This document shows, piece after piece, positions 1-9,716 of a DNA stretch of 64,000 nt (within the stretch, counting starts at the first letter, position 1; each line of letters begins with the position of its first letter). The stretch spans positions 124,001 to 188,000 of the forward strand of contig JASGIT010000001.1 of NCBI GenBank assembly GCA_047601665.1, given 5' to 3'. Position numbers and translations under genes: made by a program. This DNA comes from JASGIT01 sp047601665. GTDB taxonomy: Bacteria; Pseudomonadota; Gammaproteobacteria; Burkholderiales; Burkholderiaceae_C. Under the pieces are notes generated by a model. That model worked only from the letters and a program-made list of their open reading frames with translations. It made no database searches and had not been told where the DNA came from.

Positions 1-1323
1 GCGCAGATGACCGGCATCGTTGGCCTGCAGGTCGTCACTCCGATGATGGGACTGGCCCTGGTGGCGGCGACACTGCGTGGCCTGTTCGGCGGGCGCAGGC
101 CGCAGCATGAACCGGCCGGCGACGGCCCGGCCGATCTCGGCAACTACTGGGCCGACGTGATCCGCCCGGCCGTGCGCGTGTTCCTGCCGCTGGGCCTGGT
201 GCTGGCGCTGCTGCTGGCCGGCCAGGGCGTTCCATCGACGCTGCAGGGCGGCCCGGTGGCCACACCCATCGACGCAACGGCCGGTATGAAAGAACAGAAG
301 ATCCCGCTGGGGCCGGTGGCGGCGATGGTCGCGGTCAAGCAGCTCGGCACCAACGGCGGGGGCTGGTATGGGCCGAACAGCGCCGTGCCGCTGGAGAACC
401 CGACCCCGCTGTCGAACCTGCTGGAGACGCTGGCCCTCATCCTGCTGCCGGTCGCGGTGGCCTTCATGGTCGGCGCGTTCACCGGCCGCAAGAAGTTCAC
501 CGCGCTGGTGTTCGGCTCGATGCTGGCGATGTCGCTCGTGTCCACGGGCCTTGCGCTGTGGTCGGAAGGCCATTCCGCCACCGCGGCCGACATCGCGCTG
601 ATGGAAGGCAAGGAGGTGCGCTTCGGCGCCGACGCCTCCGCCCTGTGGGCCGCCCTGACCACGCAGACCAGCAACGGCTCGGTCAATGCCATGCACGATT
701 CGCTGGCGCCGCTGACCGGCTTGGTGACGATGGGCAACATGCTGGTCAACGCCATCTGGGGCGGCATCGGCTGCGGTCTGCAGCAGTTCCTCGTCTACCT
801 GCTGCTGTCCGTGTTCCTCGCCGGCCTGATGACCGGGCGCACGCCGGAGCTGTTCGGCCGCAAGATCGAGGCGCCCGAGGTGAAGCTGCTGGCGGTGCTG
901 GTGCTGTTGCAGCCGCTGGTGCTGCTGGGCATGACCGCCGTCACGCTGGCCGTGCCGGCCATCACGGGCAACTCCAACCCCGGCTTTCACGGCATCAGCC
1001 AGGTGTTCTACGAATACACCTCGGCCTTCGCGAACAACGGCTCGGGCTTCGAGGGCCTGGGCGATGCAACCTACTGGTGGAACCTGAGCTGCGCCGCCGT
1101 GCTGGCGCTGGGCCGCTACCCGGCGCTGATCCTGCCGCTGGTCATCGCGGCCATGCTGGCGCACAAGCGCGTCGCACCCGAAGGCCCCGGCACCCTGCAC
1201 GTCGAAACCCCGACCTTCGCCCTGACCCTGATCGCGGTCGTCGTGATCCTGACCCTGCTGCAATTCATGCCCGTGCTGGTGCTTGGCCCGGTGGCCGACC
1301 ATCTGGCGCTGACGGCCCGTTGA
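1..1323 (+). CDS. kdpA: KdpA, potassium-translocating subunit of the Kdp ATPase (5' end outside window)
   Basis: This is the K+-binding and translocating membrane subunit of the KdpFABC P-type ATPase, in the inner membrane. The reading frame is open from base 1, so only about the last 440 residues of a usually 560-600 residue protein are present. Several hydrophobic segments are visible, along with KdpA filter-region motifs such as LGTNGGGWYGPNSA and FANNGSGFEGL. The stop is 11 bp before the kdpB ATG, so the genes are translationally close. In this family the four filter repeats come from a Trk/Ktr-like fold. The identification is certain from motifs and gene order; the true start cannot be seen. 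Confidence 0.97.
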   Translation, partial: AQMTGIVGLQVVTPMMGLALVAATLRGLFGGRRPQHEPAGDGPADLGNYWADVIRPAVRVFLPLGLVLALLLAGQGVPSTLQGGPVATPIDATAGMKEQKIPLGPVAAMVAVKQLGTNGGGWYGPNSAVPLENPTPLSNLLETLALILLPVAVAFMVGAFTGRKKFTALVFGSMLAMSLVSTGLALWSEGHSATAADIALMEGKEVRFGADASALWAALTTQTSNGSVNAMHDSLAPLTGLVTMGNMLVNAIWGGIGCGLQQFLVYLLLSVFLAGLMTGRTPELFGRKIEAPEVKLLAVLVLLQPLVLLGMTAVTLAVPAITGNSNPGFHGISQVFYEYTSAFANNGSGFEGLGDATYWWNLSCAAVLALGRYPALILPLVIAAMLAHKRVAPEGPGTLHVETPTFALTLIAVVVILTLLQFMPVLVLGPVADHLALTAR

Positions 1324-1334
1324 GGCGACTCACC

Positions 1335-3389
1335 ATGACAGAAGCATCCACCTCTTCCACCGCTCGCGGTCATCGCCCGGCGCTGCTCGACCGCGCGGGC
1401 TTCAGGGCGGCCCTCCTGGGCGCCTTCACCAAGCTCGCCCCGCAGCACGCCTTCAGGAACCCGGTCATGGCCGTGGTCTGGCTGGGCACGCTGCTGTGCG
1501 CCGCCTTCACCCTGCTGGGCAAGGCCGCGCCCGGCATGGGCTGGGGCGTGACGGCGCTGCTGTTCATCACCGTGCTGTTCGCCAACTTCGCCGAAGCCGT
1601 GGCCGAAGCGCGCGGCCGTGGCCAGGCCGCCTCCCTGCGCCATGCACGCAAGGATCTGGTCGCGCGCCGCATCGCCGATGCCGACGACCCCGGCGATGCG
1701 CAGAGCGTCGCCGCCACGGAACTGCGGCCGGGCGATCTGGTGGTGGTGTCCGCCGGCGAACTCGTTCCGGCCGATGGCGAGATCGTGCGCGGCCTGGCCA
1801 CCATCAACGAGTCGGCCGTCACCGGCGAGTCCGCGCCGGTGCTGCGCGAGGCCGGCACCGACCGCTCCGGCGTGATCGGCGGCACCAAGGTGCTGTCCGA
1901 CGAGATCGTGGTGCGCATCACCTCGCAGCCCGGCAACAGCTTTCTCGACCGCATGATCGCGCTGGTGGAAGGCGCGAACCGGCAGAAGACGCCCAACGAG
2001 ATCGCGCTGGGCCTGCTGCTGGCGACCATGACGCTGACCTTCCTGATCGTGGTCGTCACGCTGCCGGCCATCGCCGGCTTCGTCGGCGTGCGGCTCGACC
2101 CGCTGCTGCTGGTCGCGCTGCTGGTATGCCTGATCCCGACCACCATCGGCGGCCTGCTGCCGGCCATCGGCATCGCCGGCATGAACCGGGCGCTGACCTC
2201 GAACGTGCTGGCCAAGTCCGGCAAGGCGGTGGAAGTGGCGGGCGACGTGGACGTGCTGCTGCTGGACAAGACCGGCACCATCACCCACGGCGACCGCCAG
2301 GCCACGGCCTTCCACGCGCTGGCCGGCATTGATCCGAACCAGTTGCACGAGGCGGCCATGCTGGCCTCGCTGGCCGACCCGACCCCGGAAGGCAAGTCCA
2401 TCGTCAAGCTGGCCCGCCGCCCCGGCGAGTCCATCGAGGAGCCGGCGGGCGCGCACTTCATCGCCTTCAGCGCGCAGACGCGCATGTCCGGCGTCGATCT
2501 GGCCGAAGGCCGCAGCATCCGAAAAGGGGCCATGGACGCCATCGTCCGCCACGTCCAGGCCCAGGGCGGCGAAGTCCCGGCCGAACTCAACGCGCGCGTC
2601 GAACAGGTGGCGCGCAAGGGCGCCACGCCGCTGGTGGTGGCGCAGGGGTGCCATGTGCTCGGGGTGGTCGAGCTGTCCGACGTGGTGAAGCACGGCATCA
2701 AGGAGAAGTTCGCGCAACTGCGCGCGATGGGCATCAAGACCGTGATGATCACCGGCGACAACCCGCTGACCGCCGCGGCGATCGCCGCGGAGGCCGGCGT
2801 GGACGACTACATCGCCGAGGCCAGGCCGGAAGACAAGCTCGCGCGCATCCGCCAGGAGCAGGCCGGCGGCCACCTGGTGGCGATGGTCGGCGACGGCACC
2901 AACGATGCTCCGGCGCTGGCGCAGGCCGACGTGGGCCTGGCGATGAATTCCGGCACGCAGGCGGCCAAGGAGGCCGGCAACATGGTCGATCTGGACTCCG
3001 ACCCGGCCAAGCTGCTGGCGGTGGTGGAAGTCGGCAAGCAGCAGCTCATCACGCGCGGCGCGCTGACCACGTTCTCGCTGGCCAACGACGTGTCCAAGTA
3101 CTTCGCCATCCTGCCGGCGATGTTCGCCGGCGCGATTCCTTCGATGGCGGCACTGAACGTCATGCACCTGTCGAACCCGGCCCACGCCGTGCTGGCCGCG
3201 CTGATCTTCAACGCCCTCATCATCCCGCTGCTGATCCCGCTGGCGCTGCGCGGCGTGCGCTTCCGTCCGGCCGGCGCCACCGCACTGCTGCGCCGGAACA
3301 TGTTGGTCTATGGCGTGGGCGGCGTGCTGCTGCCCTTCCCCGCCATCAAACTCATCGACATGCTGCTGGCCGCGACGGCCGGCATCTGA
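1335..3389 (+). CDS. kdpB: KdpB, catalytic P-type ATPase subunit
   Basis: ATP-hydrolysing subunit of the Kdp K+ pump, 684 aa, the normal family length. The actuator loop TGES lies near residue 163, the phosphorylation motif DKTGT near residue 311, and the hinge motif MVGDGTNDAPALAQ near residue 520. Transmembrane helices are predicted around residues 40-80, 225-290 and in the C-terminal third. The ATG at 1335 follows the kdpA stop by 11 bp. Longer upstream extensions of the frame run through kdpA and are out-of-frame translation of it. The protein works with KdpA (channel) and KdpC (stabilising subunit). Confidence 0.98.
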   Translation: MTEASTSSTARGHRPALLDRAGFRAALLGAFTKLAPQHAFRNPVMAVVWLGTLLCAAFTLLGKAAPGMGWGVTALLFITVLFANFAEAVAEARGRGQAASLRHARKDLVARRIADADDPGDAQSVAATELRPGDLVVVSAGELVPADGEIVRGLATINESAVTGESAPVLREAGTDRSGVIGGTKVLSDEIVVRITSQPGNSFLDRMIALVEGANRQKTPNEIALGLLLATMTLTFLIVVVTLPAIAGFVGVRLDPLLLVALLVCLIPTTIGGLLPAIGIAGMNRALTSNVLAKSGKAVEVAGDVDVLLLDKTGTITHGDRQATAFHALAGIDPNQLHEAAMLASLADPTPEGKSIVKLARRPGESIEEPAGAHFIAFSAQTRMSGVDLAEGRSIRKGAMDAIVRHVQAQGGEVPAELNARVEQVARKGATPLVVAQGCHVLGVVELSDVVKHGIKEKFAQLRAMGIKTVMITGDNPLTAAAIAAEAGVDDYIAEARPEDKLARIRQEQAGGHLVAMVGDGTNDAPALAQADVGLAMNSGTQAAKEAGNMVDLDSDPAKLLAVVEVGKQQLITRGALTTFSLANDVSKYFAILPAMFAGAIPSMAALNVMHLSNPAHAVLAALIFNALIIPLLIPLALRGVRFRPAGATALLRRNMLVYGVGGVLLPFPAIKLIDMLLAATAGI

Positions 3390-3399
3390 GGAAACCGCC

Positions 3400-3999
3400 A
3401 TGACCACCCCTGTTCTCCCATCGACGCCCTCTGTACTGCGGGCCAGCGTCGGGCTGGCGCTGGTGTCGTTGCTGCTGTTCGGCCTGGGCTATTCGCTGGT
3501 CACCACCGGCATCGGCCGGGCGCTGTTCCCGCAGGCGGCCACGGGCAGCCTGATCGAACGCGACGGCCGGGTCGTCGGCTCGGCGCTGGCCGCACAGCCT
3601 TTTGCCGCCGACCGCTATTTCCAGCCGCGGCCTTCCGCCGCCGGCTACGACCTCATGGCGCTGTCCGGCAGCAACCAGGCGCGCACCAACCCCGACATGC
3701 GCAAGCGCGTGGACGAGGCACGCAAGGCGGTGGCCGCCCGCGAGGGCGTTGCCCCGGCAGCCGTCCCGAGCGACCTCGTCACCCAATCCGGCAGTGGCAT
3801 CGACCCGCACATCAGCCCGCAGGCCGCGCGCATCCAGATCGCCCGCGTGGCCAGGGCGCGCAATCTATCCCCGGAACGCATCGAGTCAATGCTGGCGCAG
3901 CACATCGAAGGCCGGCAACTGGGCCTGTTCGGGCAGCCGCGGGTCAACGTACTGGAATTGAACCTGGCGCTGGATGCCGCCGCCCCAGGCGTACATTGA
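3400..3999 (+). CDS. kdpC: KdpC, accessory subunit of the Kdp ATPase
   Basis: Small KdpC subunit, 199 aa, anchored by one N-terminal transmembrane helix (about residues 13-35) with the rest periplasmic. Family motifs seen include YDLMALSGSNQARTNP and SGSGIDPHISPQAA. The latter is the most conserved stretch of KdpC. The start ATG lies 10 bp after the kdpB stop and is preceded by a GAGGAA ribosome site. The upstream in-frame extension overlaps kdpB and is not likely to be translated. The end is 4 bp before the kdpD start. Confidence 0.97.
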   Translation: MTTPVLPSTPSVLRASVGLALVSLLLFGLGYSLVTTGIGRALFPQAATGSLIERDGRVVGSALAAQPFAADRYFQPRPSAAGYDLMALSGSNQARTNPDMRKRVDEARKAVAAREGVAPAAVPSDLVTQSGSGIDPHISPQAARIQIARVARARNLSPERIESMLAQHIEGRQLGLFGQPRVNVLELNLALDAAAPGVH

Positions 4000-4003
4000 C
4001 CGC

Positions 4004-6667
4004 ATGACCGAAGACCGCGACGCGAAAGCCGATGCCCTGGTCGGCGCGCTGCGCCGCCAGGGCGCCGGGCGCCTGACGCTGTTCCTCGGCGCGGCGCCGG
4101 GCGTCGGCAAGACCTACGCCATGCTCTCGCGCGCCCGCGAATTGCAGCGCCAGGGCATCGACACGGTGGTGGGCATCGTCGAAACCCACGGGCGCAGCGA
4201 GACGGCGGCCCTGATCGACGGCCTGGAAGTCGTGCCGCGCAAGCGCTTCGACTACCAGGGGCACACGCTGGAGGAACTGGACATCGACGCGGTGCTGGCG
4301 CGGCGCCCGCGCGTGGCGCTGGTGGACGAGCTGGCGCACCGCAACGTGCCGGGCAGCCGCCACGAACGGCGCTGGCAGGACGTGGTGGAACTGCTCGATG
4401 CCGGCATCGACGTCTACACCACGGTCAATATCCAGCACCTGGAGAGTCTCAACGACATCGTCCACCGCATCACCGGCGTGCGCGTCGGCGAGACGGTGCC
4501 TGACGCGGTGTTCGACCGGCTGCGCGACATTCGCCTGGTGGACCTGCCGCCGCGCGAGCTCATCGAGCGGCTGCACCAGGGCAAGGTCTATGTTCCCGAC
4601 CAGGCCGAGCGCGCACTGCAATCCTTCTTCTCGCCCGCCAACCTGGCGGCGCTGCGCGAGCTGGCGATGCAGACCGCGGCCGATCATGTCGAGGACGACC
4701 TGCGCGAATCGCAGGCCGCGCGCGGCCTGCCCGGCATCGCGCTGCGCCGGCGCGTACTGGTCGCCATCGACGGGCTGGGCGCCTCCGAATACCTGGTGCG
4801 CGCCGGCCGCCGCATCGCCGAACGCCGCGACGCGCCGTGGAGCGTCGTCACCGTGCAGCCCATCGGCAGCGTCGGCCCCGAGCGGCAGGCGGAGCTGGAT
4901 CGCGCCTTCTCGCTCGCGCGCAGCCTTGGCGCCGACACGGACGTCCTGCACGGCAGCCACATCGCGGACGCCCTGCTCGACCATGCCGAACACGATGGCG
5001 CCTCCACGATCGTGGTCGGACGCACGCGCGAGCGCCCGTTCGCGCGCATGGCCAACCGCACGCTGACCCAGCAGTTGCTGCGGCGTGGCGCGCACTATGA
5101 ACTGGTCATCATCAGCGCCCCGGAAGCCAGGGCACGCGCGCGCCACCGCGCGGCCGGCCCCGTGCAGTGGCTGGGCAGGCACGATCTGGCGCTGGCGTTC
5201 GCCGCCACCGTCGTGTCCACGCTGCTCGCATGGCTTGCCGAGCACTGGGTGGGCCTGGAAGACCTGTCGATGGTGTTCATCGTCGGCGTGGTGCTGGTGG
5301 CGGCGCGCACGCGGATGGCGGCGGCCGTGCTCGCGGCCATCCTGTGCTTCCTGGCCTACAACTTCTTCTTCATCGAACCCCGGTTCACCATCCTCATTGG
5401 TGCACGGCAAGGGGTGACCACCGTCGTCCTGTTCCTCGTGGCTGCCCTGGTCGCCGGCCGCCTGGCGTCGCAGCTGCGCATGCAGGTGCTGGCGCTGCGG
5501 GCGGCCAATGCCCATGCCACCGTCTTGCAGGGGCTCGGGCGGCAGCTGAGTTCGGCGGCCGATCTGGGGCAGGTGCTCAAGGCCGGCCGCAACGCACTGG
5601 AGCGGTCATTGGGCGTGGATGCCTGGCTGCGCGTGGGCGAGGCCGGCGAGGCATCCAGCGGCTCGGCTTTCGAGGCCATCGACCAGGCGGCGGCCGACTG
5701 GACACTCGCGCACGGCCAGCCTGCCGGGCGCCATACGGACACCCTGGCGGGCGCGCAATGGTGGTTCCTGCCGCTGCGCGACGGCCAGGCCGCCATCGGC
5801 GTGATGGGCCTGAGGTTCGGCACTGGCCCCGGGCGCTTGACGGCGGAGTCGCGCCGCCTGGCCGAAGCGATGGCCGAGGACATCGCCCAGGCCGCGTTGC
5901 GCACGCGGCTGGTGTCCGACCTGGAGGGCGCGCGGGTGGCCAACGAGACCGAGCGCCTGCGCTCGGCGCTGCTCTCCTCGGTATCCCACGACCTGCGCTC
6001 GCCGCTGGCGGCGATGGTGGGCTCGGCCAGCAGCCTGGCCAGCTATGCCAACGCCATGAGCGAGGACGACCGCAGGAGCCTGCTCGACACCATCCTGCTG
6101 GAAGGCGACCGGCTGGACCGCTACATCCAGAACCTGCTGGACATGACCCGGCTGGGGCACGATGGGCTGACGCTGAACCGGGACTGGATCGGGGTGGACG
6201 AGCTGGTCGGCTCGGCCGCGGGACGCCTGCGCCGCTACCAGCCGGATGTGAGGCTGCAAGTGAACCTGGCTGCCGATCTGCCGGCCATCTGGGTACATCC
6301 AGCCCTGGTCGAACAGGCCTTGTTCAATGTGCTGGAGAACGCCGCCAAGTTCTCTCCACCGGACGAAGCCATCGAAGTCTCCGCCCGTGTCGCGGATGGC
6401 CACCTGCAACTGGACGTGCGCGACCGGGGGCCAGGCATCCCGGAGCAGGAACGCCGCCGCATCTTCGACATGTTCTACAGCGTCGAGCGCGGCGACCGCG
6501 GCCGCCAGGGCACGGGCCTGGGCCTGACCATCGCGCAAGGCATGGTTGGCGCTCACGGGGGCAGTGTGGAGGCGCTGCCGGGGCCGGATGGGAAGGGCAC
6601 CCTGATCCGCGTTACGCTTCCATTGCTCGAACCGCCCCCCTCATCGAAACCATTGGATGCCGACTGA
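4004..6667 (+). CDS. kdpD: KdpD, K+/turgor sensor histidine kinase
   Basis: Membrane sensor kinase that controls kdp expression through KdpE, 887 aa. Domain order is: N-terminal KdpD domain with Walker A GAAPGVGKT near residues 26-34; a Usp-like domain around 245-370; four transmembrane helices (DUF4118) around 395-500; a GAF-like region; HisKA with SHDLRSPL, the phospho-acceptor His near residue 661; and HATPase_c with NVLENAAKFSP and a GTGLGLTI G-box. The ATG at 4004 is preferred because it begins right after the kdpC stop. The ATG at 3974 would overlap kdpC by 26 bp. It overlaps kdpE by 11 bp. Confidence 0.96.
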   Translation: MTEDRDAKADALVGALRRQGAGRLTLFLGAAPGVGKTYAMLSRARELQRQGIDTVVGIVETHGRSETAALIDGLEVVPRKRFDYQGHTLEELDIDAVLARRPRVALVDELAHRNVPGSRHERRWQDVVELLDAGIDVYTTVNIQHLESLNDIVHRITGVRVGETVPDAVFDRLRDIRLVDLPPRELIERLHQGKVYVPDQAERALQSFFSPANLAALRELAMQTAADHVEDDLRESQAARGLPGIALRRRVLVAIDGLGASEYLVRAGRRIAERRDAPWSVVTVQPIGSVGPERQAELDRAFSLARSLGADTDVLHGSHIADALLDHAEHDGASTIVVGRTRERPFARMANRTLTQQLLRRGAHYELVIISAPEARARARHRAAGPVQWLGRHDLALAFAATVVSTLLAWLAEHWVGLEDLSMVFIVGVVLVAARTRMAAAVLAAILCFLAYNFFFIEPRFTILIGARQGVTTVVLFLVAALVAGRLASQLRMQVLALRAANAHATVLQGLGRQLSSAADLGQVLKAGRNALERSLGVDAWLRVGEAGEASSGSAFEAIDQAAADWTLAHGQPAGRHTDTLAGAQWWFLPLRDGQAAIGVMGLRFGTGPGRLTAESRRLAEAMAEDIAQAALRTRLVSDLEGARVANETERLRSALLSSVSHDLRSPLAAMVGSASSLASYANAMSEDDRRSLLDTILLEGDRLDRYIQNLLDMTRLGHDGLTLNRDWIGVDELVGSAAGRLRRYQPDVRLQVNLAADLPAIWVHPALVEQALFNVLENAAKFSPPDEAIEVSARVADGHLQLDVRDRGPGIPEQERRRIFDMFYSVERGDRGRQGTGLGLTIAQGMVGAHGGSVEALPGPDGKGTLIRVTLPLLEPPPSSKPLDAD

Positions 6668-7373
6668 CCCCCTGCCCAACGCCGCAAGGATCGTGGTGAT
6701 CGACGACGAGCCCCAGATTCGCCGGTTCCTCGACATCAGCCTGCGCGCACAGGGCTACAAGGTGGGCCTGGCGGCCAGCGGCAGGGAGGGGCTGGACATG
6801 CTGGCGGCCCACGGCGCCGATCTGGTGGTGCTCGACATCGGCCTGCCCGACATGGACGGACACGAAGTGCTGCGCGAGCTGCGCGGCTGGTCGCAGGTGC
6901 CGGTCATCATGCTCACGGTGCGCGCCGGCGAGGCGGAGAAAGTCGCCGCACTGGATGCCGGCGCCAACGACTACGTGACCAAACCCTTCGGCACGCAGGA
7001 ACTGATGGCGCGCATCCGGGTGCTGCTGCGGCAGCACGCGGGGAGTCCCGAGGACGCGGCGGTATTCGACGACGGCCTCCTGCACATCGACCTGGCGAGG
7101 CGCGAGGTTCGGCTCGAGGGCGAACGCCTGGCGCTGGGCCGCAAGGAATACGCGCTGCTGGCATTGCTGCTGAAAAGCAGCGGGCGGGTCGTGACGCAGC
7201 CGCAGATACTCAAGGAACTGTGGGGATCGACCCACACCGGCGATACGCACTACGTGCGGGTGCTGGTGGGCAAGCTGCGGCAGAAGCTCGGGGACGATGC
7301 GGCGCAGCCGCGCTGGATCGCCACCGAGCCAGGGGTGGGGCTGAGGTTCCTTCCAAAGACCGACATGGAGTAA
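6657..7373 (+). CDS. kdpE: KdpE, OmpR-type response regulator
   Basis: Response regulator partner of KdpD, 238 aa. An N-terminal receiver domain shows the acidic pocket VIDDEP, the phospho-acceptor Asp in LVVLDIGLPDMDG and the conserved Lys in DYVTKPFG. A C-terminal OmpR-type winged helix follows, with LGRKEYALLALLLKSSGRVVTQ and the terminal recognition part TGDTHYVRVLVGKLRQKL. The gene overlaps the end of kdpD by 11 bp, as expected for coupled translation. It is the last gene of the kdp operon; accessory DNA begins immediately downstream. Confidence 0.97.
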   Translation: MPTDPLPNAARIVVIDDEPQIRRFLDISLRAQGYKVGLAASGREGLDMLAAHGADLVVLDIGLPDMDGHEVLRELRGWSQVPVIMLTVRAGEAEKVAALDAGANDYVTKPFGTQELMARIRVLLRQHAGSPEDAAVFDDGLLHIDLARREVRLEGERLALGRKEYALLALLLKSSGRVVTQPQILKELWGSTHTGDTHYVRVLVGKLRQKLGDDAAQPRWIATEPGVGLRFLPKTDME

Positions 7374-7408
7374 CGCCGCGCCTTGGCTTTCCGCAAGTGC
7401 GCAGCACG

Positions 7409-7462
7409 CGCCTCCAGAGCCGGAGGCGGTCGGGTAGCGGCGGCGCATTGCTGCACCGCCGC
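7409..7462 (+). terminator. Two strong GC hairpins after kdpE (possible terminator, no T-run)
   Basis: A 7-bp stem CGCCTCC/GGAGGCG (7409-7415 with 7422-7428) is followed by GCGGCGG/CCGCCGC (7437-7443 with 7456-7462). Neither is followed by a run of T, so they are not classical intrinsic terminators. Their place 36-90 bp after the kdpE stop suggests an operon end or a junction with the accessory DNA that follows. Confidence 0.35.
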
Positions 7463-7671
7463 CCCATAAGAGCCGGACGTGCGAAGGTACGGCGATGGCC
7501 CAGGTATTCAGTCCATTGCGGATCGAACGGTTGAGCGGCTGCGGGAGCCTTAATGTGGCGGGTTATCGCCACTGTCGATGCAAGGAAGAGTTCGGCTCCG
7601 GCAGTTACGCAGTCTGTCCATGCGAGCTGAGCATCTCGCTGATTGATTCGATAAGTCGGATCGGATTGGAG

Positions 7672-7798
7672 CTAGTCCCGTTGCCACTGGCGTTTGCGAG
7701 CACGCTGGCAGTCCAGCAAGGAGCAGAAGGCTTGATTGGGAACTTGGGGGCGGGGGAAAAGGGGTTGCCGCAGCAGGCGCAGCGTTTGGTCATGTCGG
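7672..7798 (-). pseudogene. Frameshifted remnant of a small cysteine-motif protein found near mobile DNA
   Basis: On the minus strand one frame reads MTKRCACCGNPFSPAPK, and the next frame continues PNQAFCSLLDCQRARKRQWQRD (broken here into pieces of the family pattern: CxxC, then PNQ-FCS, then CQRxRKRxWQR). Small proteins of this pattern are common beside insertion sequences in proteobacteria. The family is recognised from memory of the pattern only. The frame change between the two halves and the early stop show decay. The surrounding bases 7463-8011 contain no intact gene that I can support. Confidence 0.4.
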
Positions 7799-8011
7799 GG
7801 TCCAAGCGATACGCAGCCGCGCAGCGGAGTTTTAGGAAGTGGAGCCGATATTCCACTCACACATGACCAGGTGGTCCCTTCCTTCGCGATCACTCAGGCC
7901 GGTGATGTAACCAGTTGGAATTGCCCTGTGCGCATTCCAGCGATGCTGAACCGTCAATCTTGGAACGTGAACGCCCGAATGGCATGTCCACTCAGTTGAC
8001 TCCAACCGGCC

Positions 8012-9611
8012 AATTCTGTTGAAAAACTCGCCTTGGAAGGCAGACTGGGTTCCCTGGTTCAGCACCAGCGAACGTCGCAATGAGTGTTGGGCATTGAGAT
8101 CAGAAGGGGTTGCCCCCTTCCTGATCATCAAATCCCTTGCGTTGCCAGACCTTCCGCGGCGGGCATCAACCACTTCGCCGCAGATTCTGGGCCGTGGCCG
8201 CCATCAGGAACTCATCGCGTGCTCCGCTGAGGCCACGCAGTCTCAGACGATCAAGCTTCAGGATGCGTTTGAGATGGGCGAACAGCATCTCCACCTTCTT
8301 GCGATCGCGCCGGGACTGCTGGTACTCCGGTGTCTGGGCAATGGAACGTGCCACGTCACGCGCATTCTCGTGAATGCTGCGGGCGATCTTGCGGTGGGGC
8401 GTGTTGGGGCAGCAGCGCTCCTTGAGTGAACATGCCGCGCAGTCCATTTGGCTGGCCCGATAGATGACAGTATCGGCTTTGGTGATGTGGGTACGCGGAT
8501 TCTTGAACTGGCGCCACTCGCTGCGCAGCGGGTGACCTTCGGGGCAGGTGTATTCGTTACGATCGGCGCTCCATTCAAAGTCGCTGATCGTCAGACTGCC
8601 ATCCTTGCGGCCGGTCTTGTCCCACACTGGCACATGCGGCGCAATTCTCTTGTCCTCGACCATCCACGCGAGCATCGGTGCTGTGCCGTAGGCCGTATCT
8701 CCGACCAGGCAGCGTGGTTTGAGCTGGAATCGCTGCTCCACACGGTTGATCATCGTACGGGTGGAATCGACTTCTTCCGTCCGGTGCGCTGGCGTGGCCT
8801 CCACATCCACGATGATGCCTGCGGCCAAGTCAATCAGGTAGTTGGTCGAGTAGGCATAGAACGCAGGACCACCCGGTGCTGCAGTCCAGCGCGCAGCCGG
8901 ATCGGTCAGAGAGATGTTCTTGGGCGGAACGCCCGGCCCCGAGCGCTCCGCAGGCGAGTCGTCTGCCACGGGGTTGTTCTCTTCAAGTCCAGCCAGGTAC
9001 TCGCGAACCGCACGGCTGCATCCATTGCCCTTGCGCCAATCGATCTCTTCGTCGGAAACACCTCGTGCCCGGTTGGCATCGGCTTTGATGACGCTGGCGT
9101 CAATAGCGAAGCCTTCGCCGCGCACTAGTCCTTCAACCATACAGCGGCGCAGCACCGTCTCGAAGACAAACGGAAAGCATCGCTCTGACGAAACCGGCCA
9201 TGGCGGTTCTTGGAGAAGGTGGAGTGGTCAGGCACCCGGTCTTCCAAGCCCAGTCGGCAGAACCAGCGATAGGCCAGATTCAGATGAACCTCCTCGCACA
9301 ACCGGCGCTCGGAGCGGATGCCGAAGCAATAGCCCACGAGCAGCATGCGGATCATGAGCTCGGGGTCGATGGAGGGGCGGCCCGTGTGGCTGTAGAACGG
9401 GGCCAGATGCTGGCGCAGTGCGCCCAGATCCAGGAACCGATCGACACCCCGCAGCAGGTGGTCGCGCGGAATGTGATCGGCCAGGTTGAATGCGTAGAAG
9501 AGCTGATCCTGGCTTGCCTTCTGTCCCATCATGGTGTGCGCCTCCGTCAGTGACGAAGGACTACCCACCGCTGATCCGGTTCCCGGACAAGGGGAGTTTT
9601 TCAACACAATA
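8012..9611. mobile_element. IS1182-family insertion sequence
   Basis: The ends are inverted repeats with the core TGTTGAAAAACTC (left about 8013-8036, right about 9588-9610), with further matches on both sides. The flanks carry GGCC at 8008-8011 and 9612-9615, which could be a 4-bp target duplication or a palindromic target. A single transposase gene fills most of the element on the minus strand. It is broken by one frameshift, so the copy is probably inactive unless the shift is a sequence error. Confidence 0.8.
8166..9532 (-). pseudogene. IS1182-family transposase with one frameshift
   Basis: The start ATG at 9532 opens MMGQKASQDQLFYAFNL, followed by the usual N-terminal region (HLLRGVDRFLDL, GRPSIDPELMIRMLL, PDHSTFSKNRHGRF). 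Near 9160-9170 the frame breaks. The DNA reads TTCCGTTTGTCTTCGAGACG, where the expected FRFVFET needs one more base. The rest continues in the next frame from GEGFAIDASVIKADANR to the C terminus at 8166 (QSRRDRKKVEMLFAHLK). The N-terminal frame ends at 9125. Both halves together have normal length for the DDE transposase of this family, so a single 1-bp deletion explains everything. Confidence 0.85.
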
Positions 9612-9716
9612 GGCCATGAGCTGTCCTTCCGGATGCTGCGGGTGGGACCGCTTCAGGCGGCGGATTCAACCGGTCGATGCAACACAATAACCACCCCTGG
9701 CGGAAGGAGTGCTTGC

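Noticed and set aside
558..1334. In-frame N-terminal extension of kdpB through kdpA
   Set aside because: It is out-of-frame translation of kdpA; the ATG at 1335 gives the normal KdpB length.
1116..3407. Long open frame (763 codons) antisense to kdpA/kdpB
   Set aside because: High-GC shadow: rich in His, Arg, Gln and Gly with no domain, fully opposite a certain gene.
7832..8173. 113-codon minus-strand ORF crossing the IS1182 left end
   Set aside because: It runs through the inverted repeat and has no recognisable domain.
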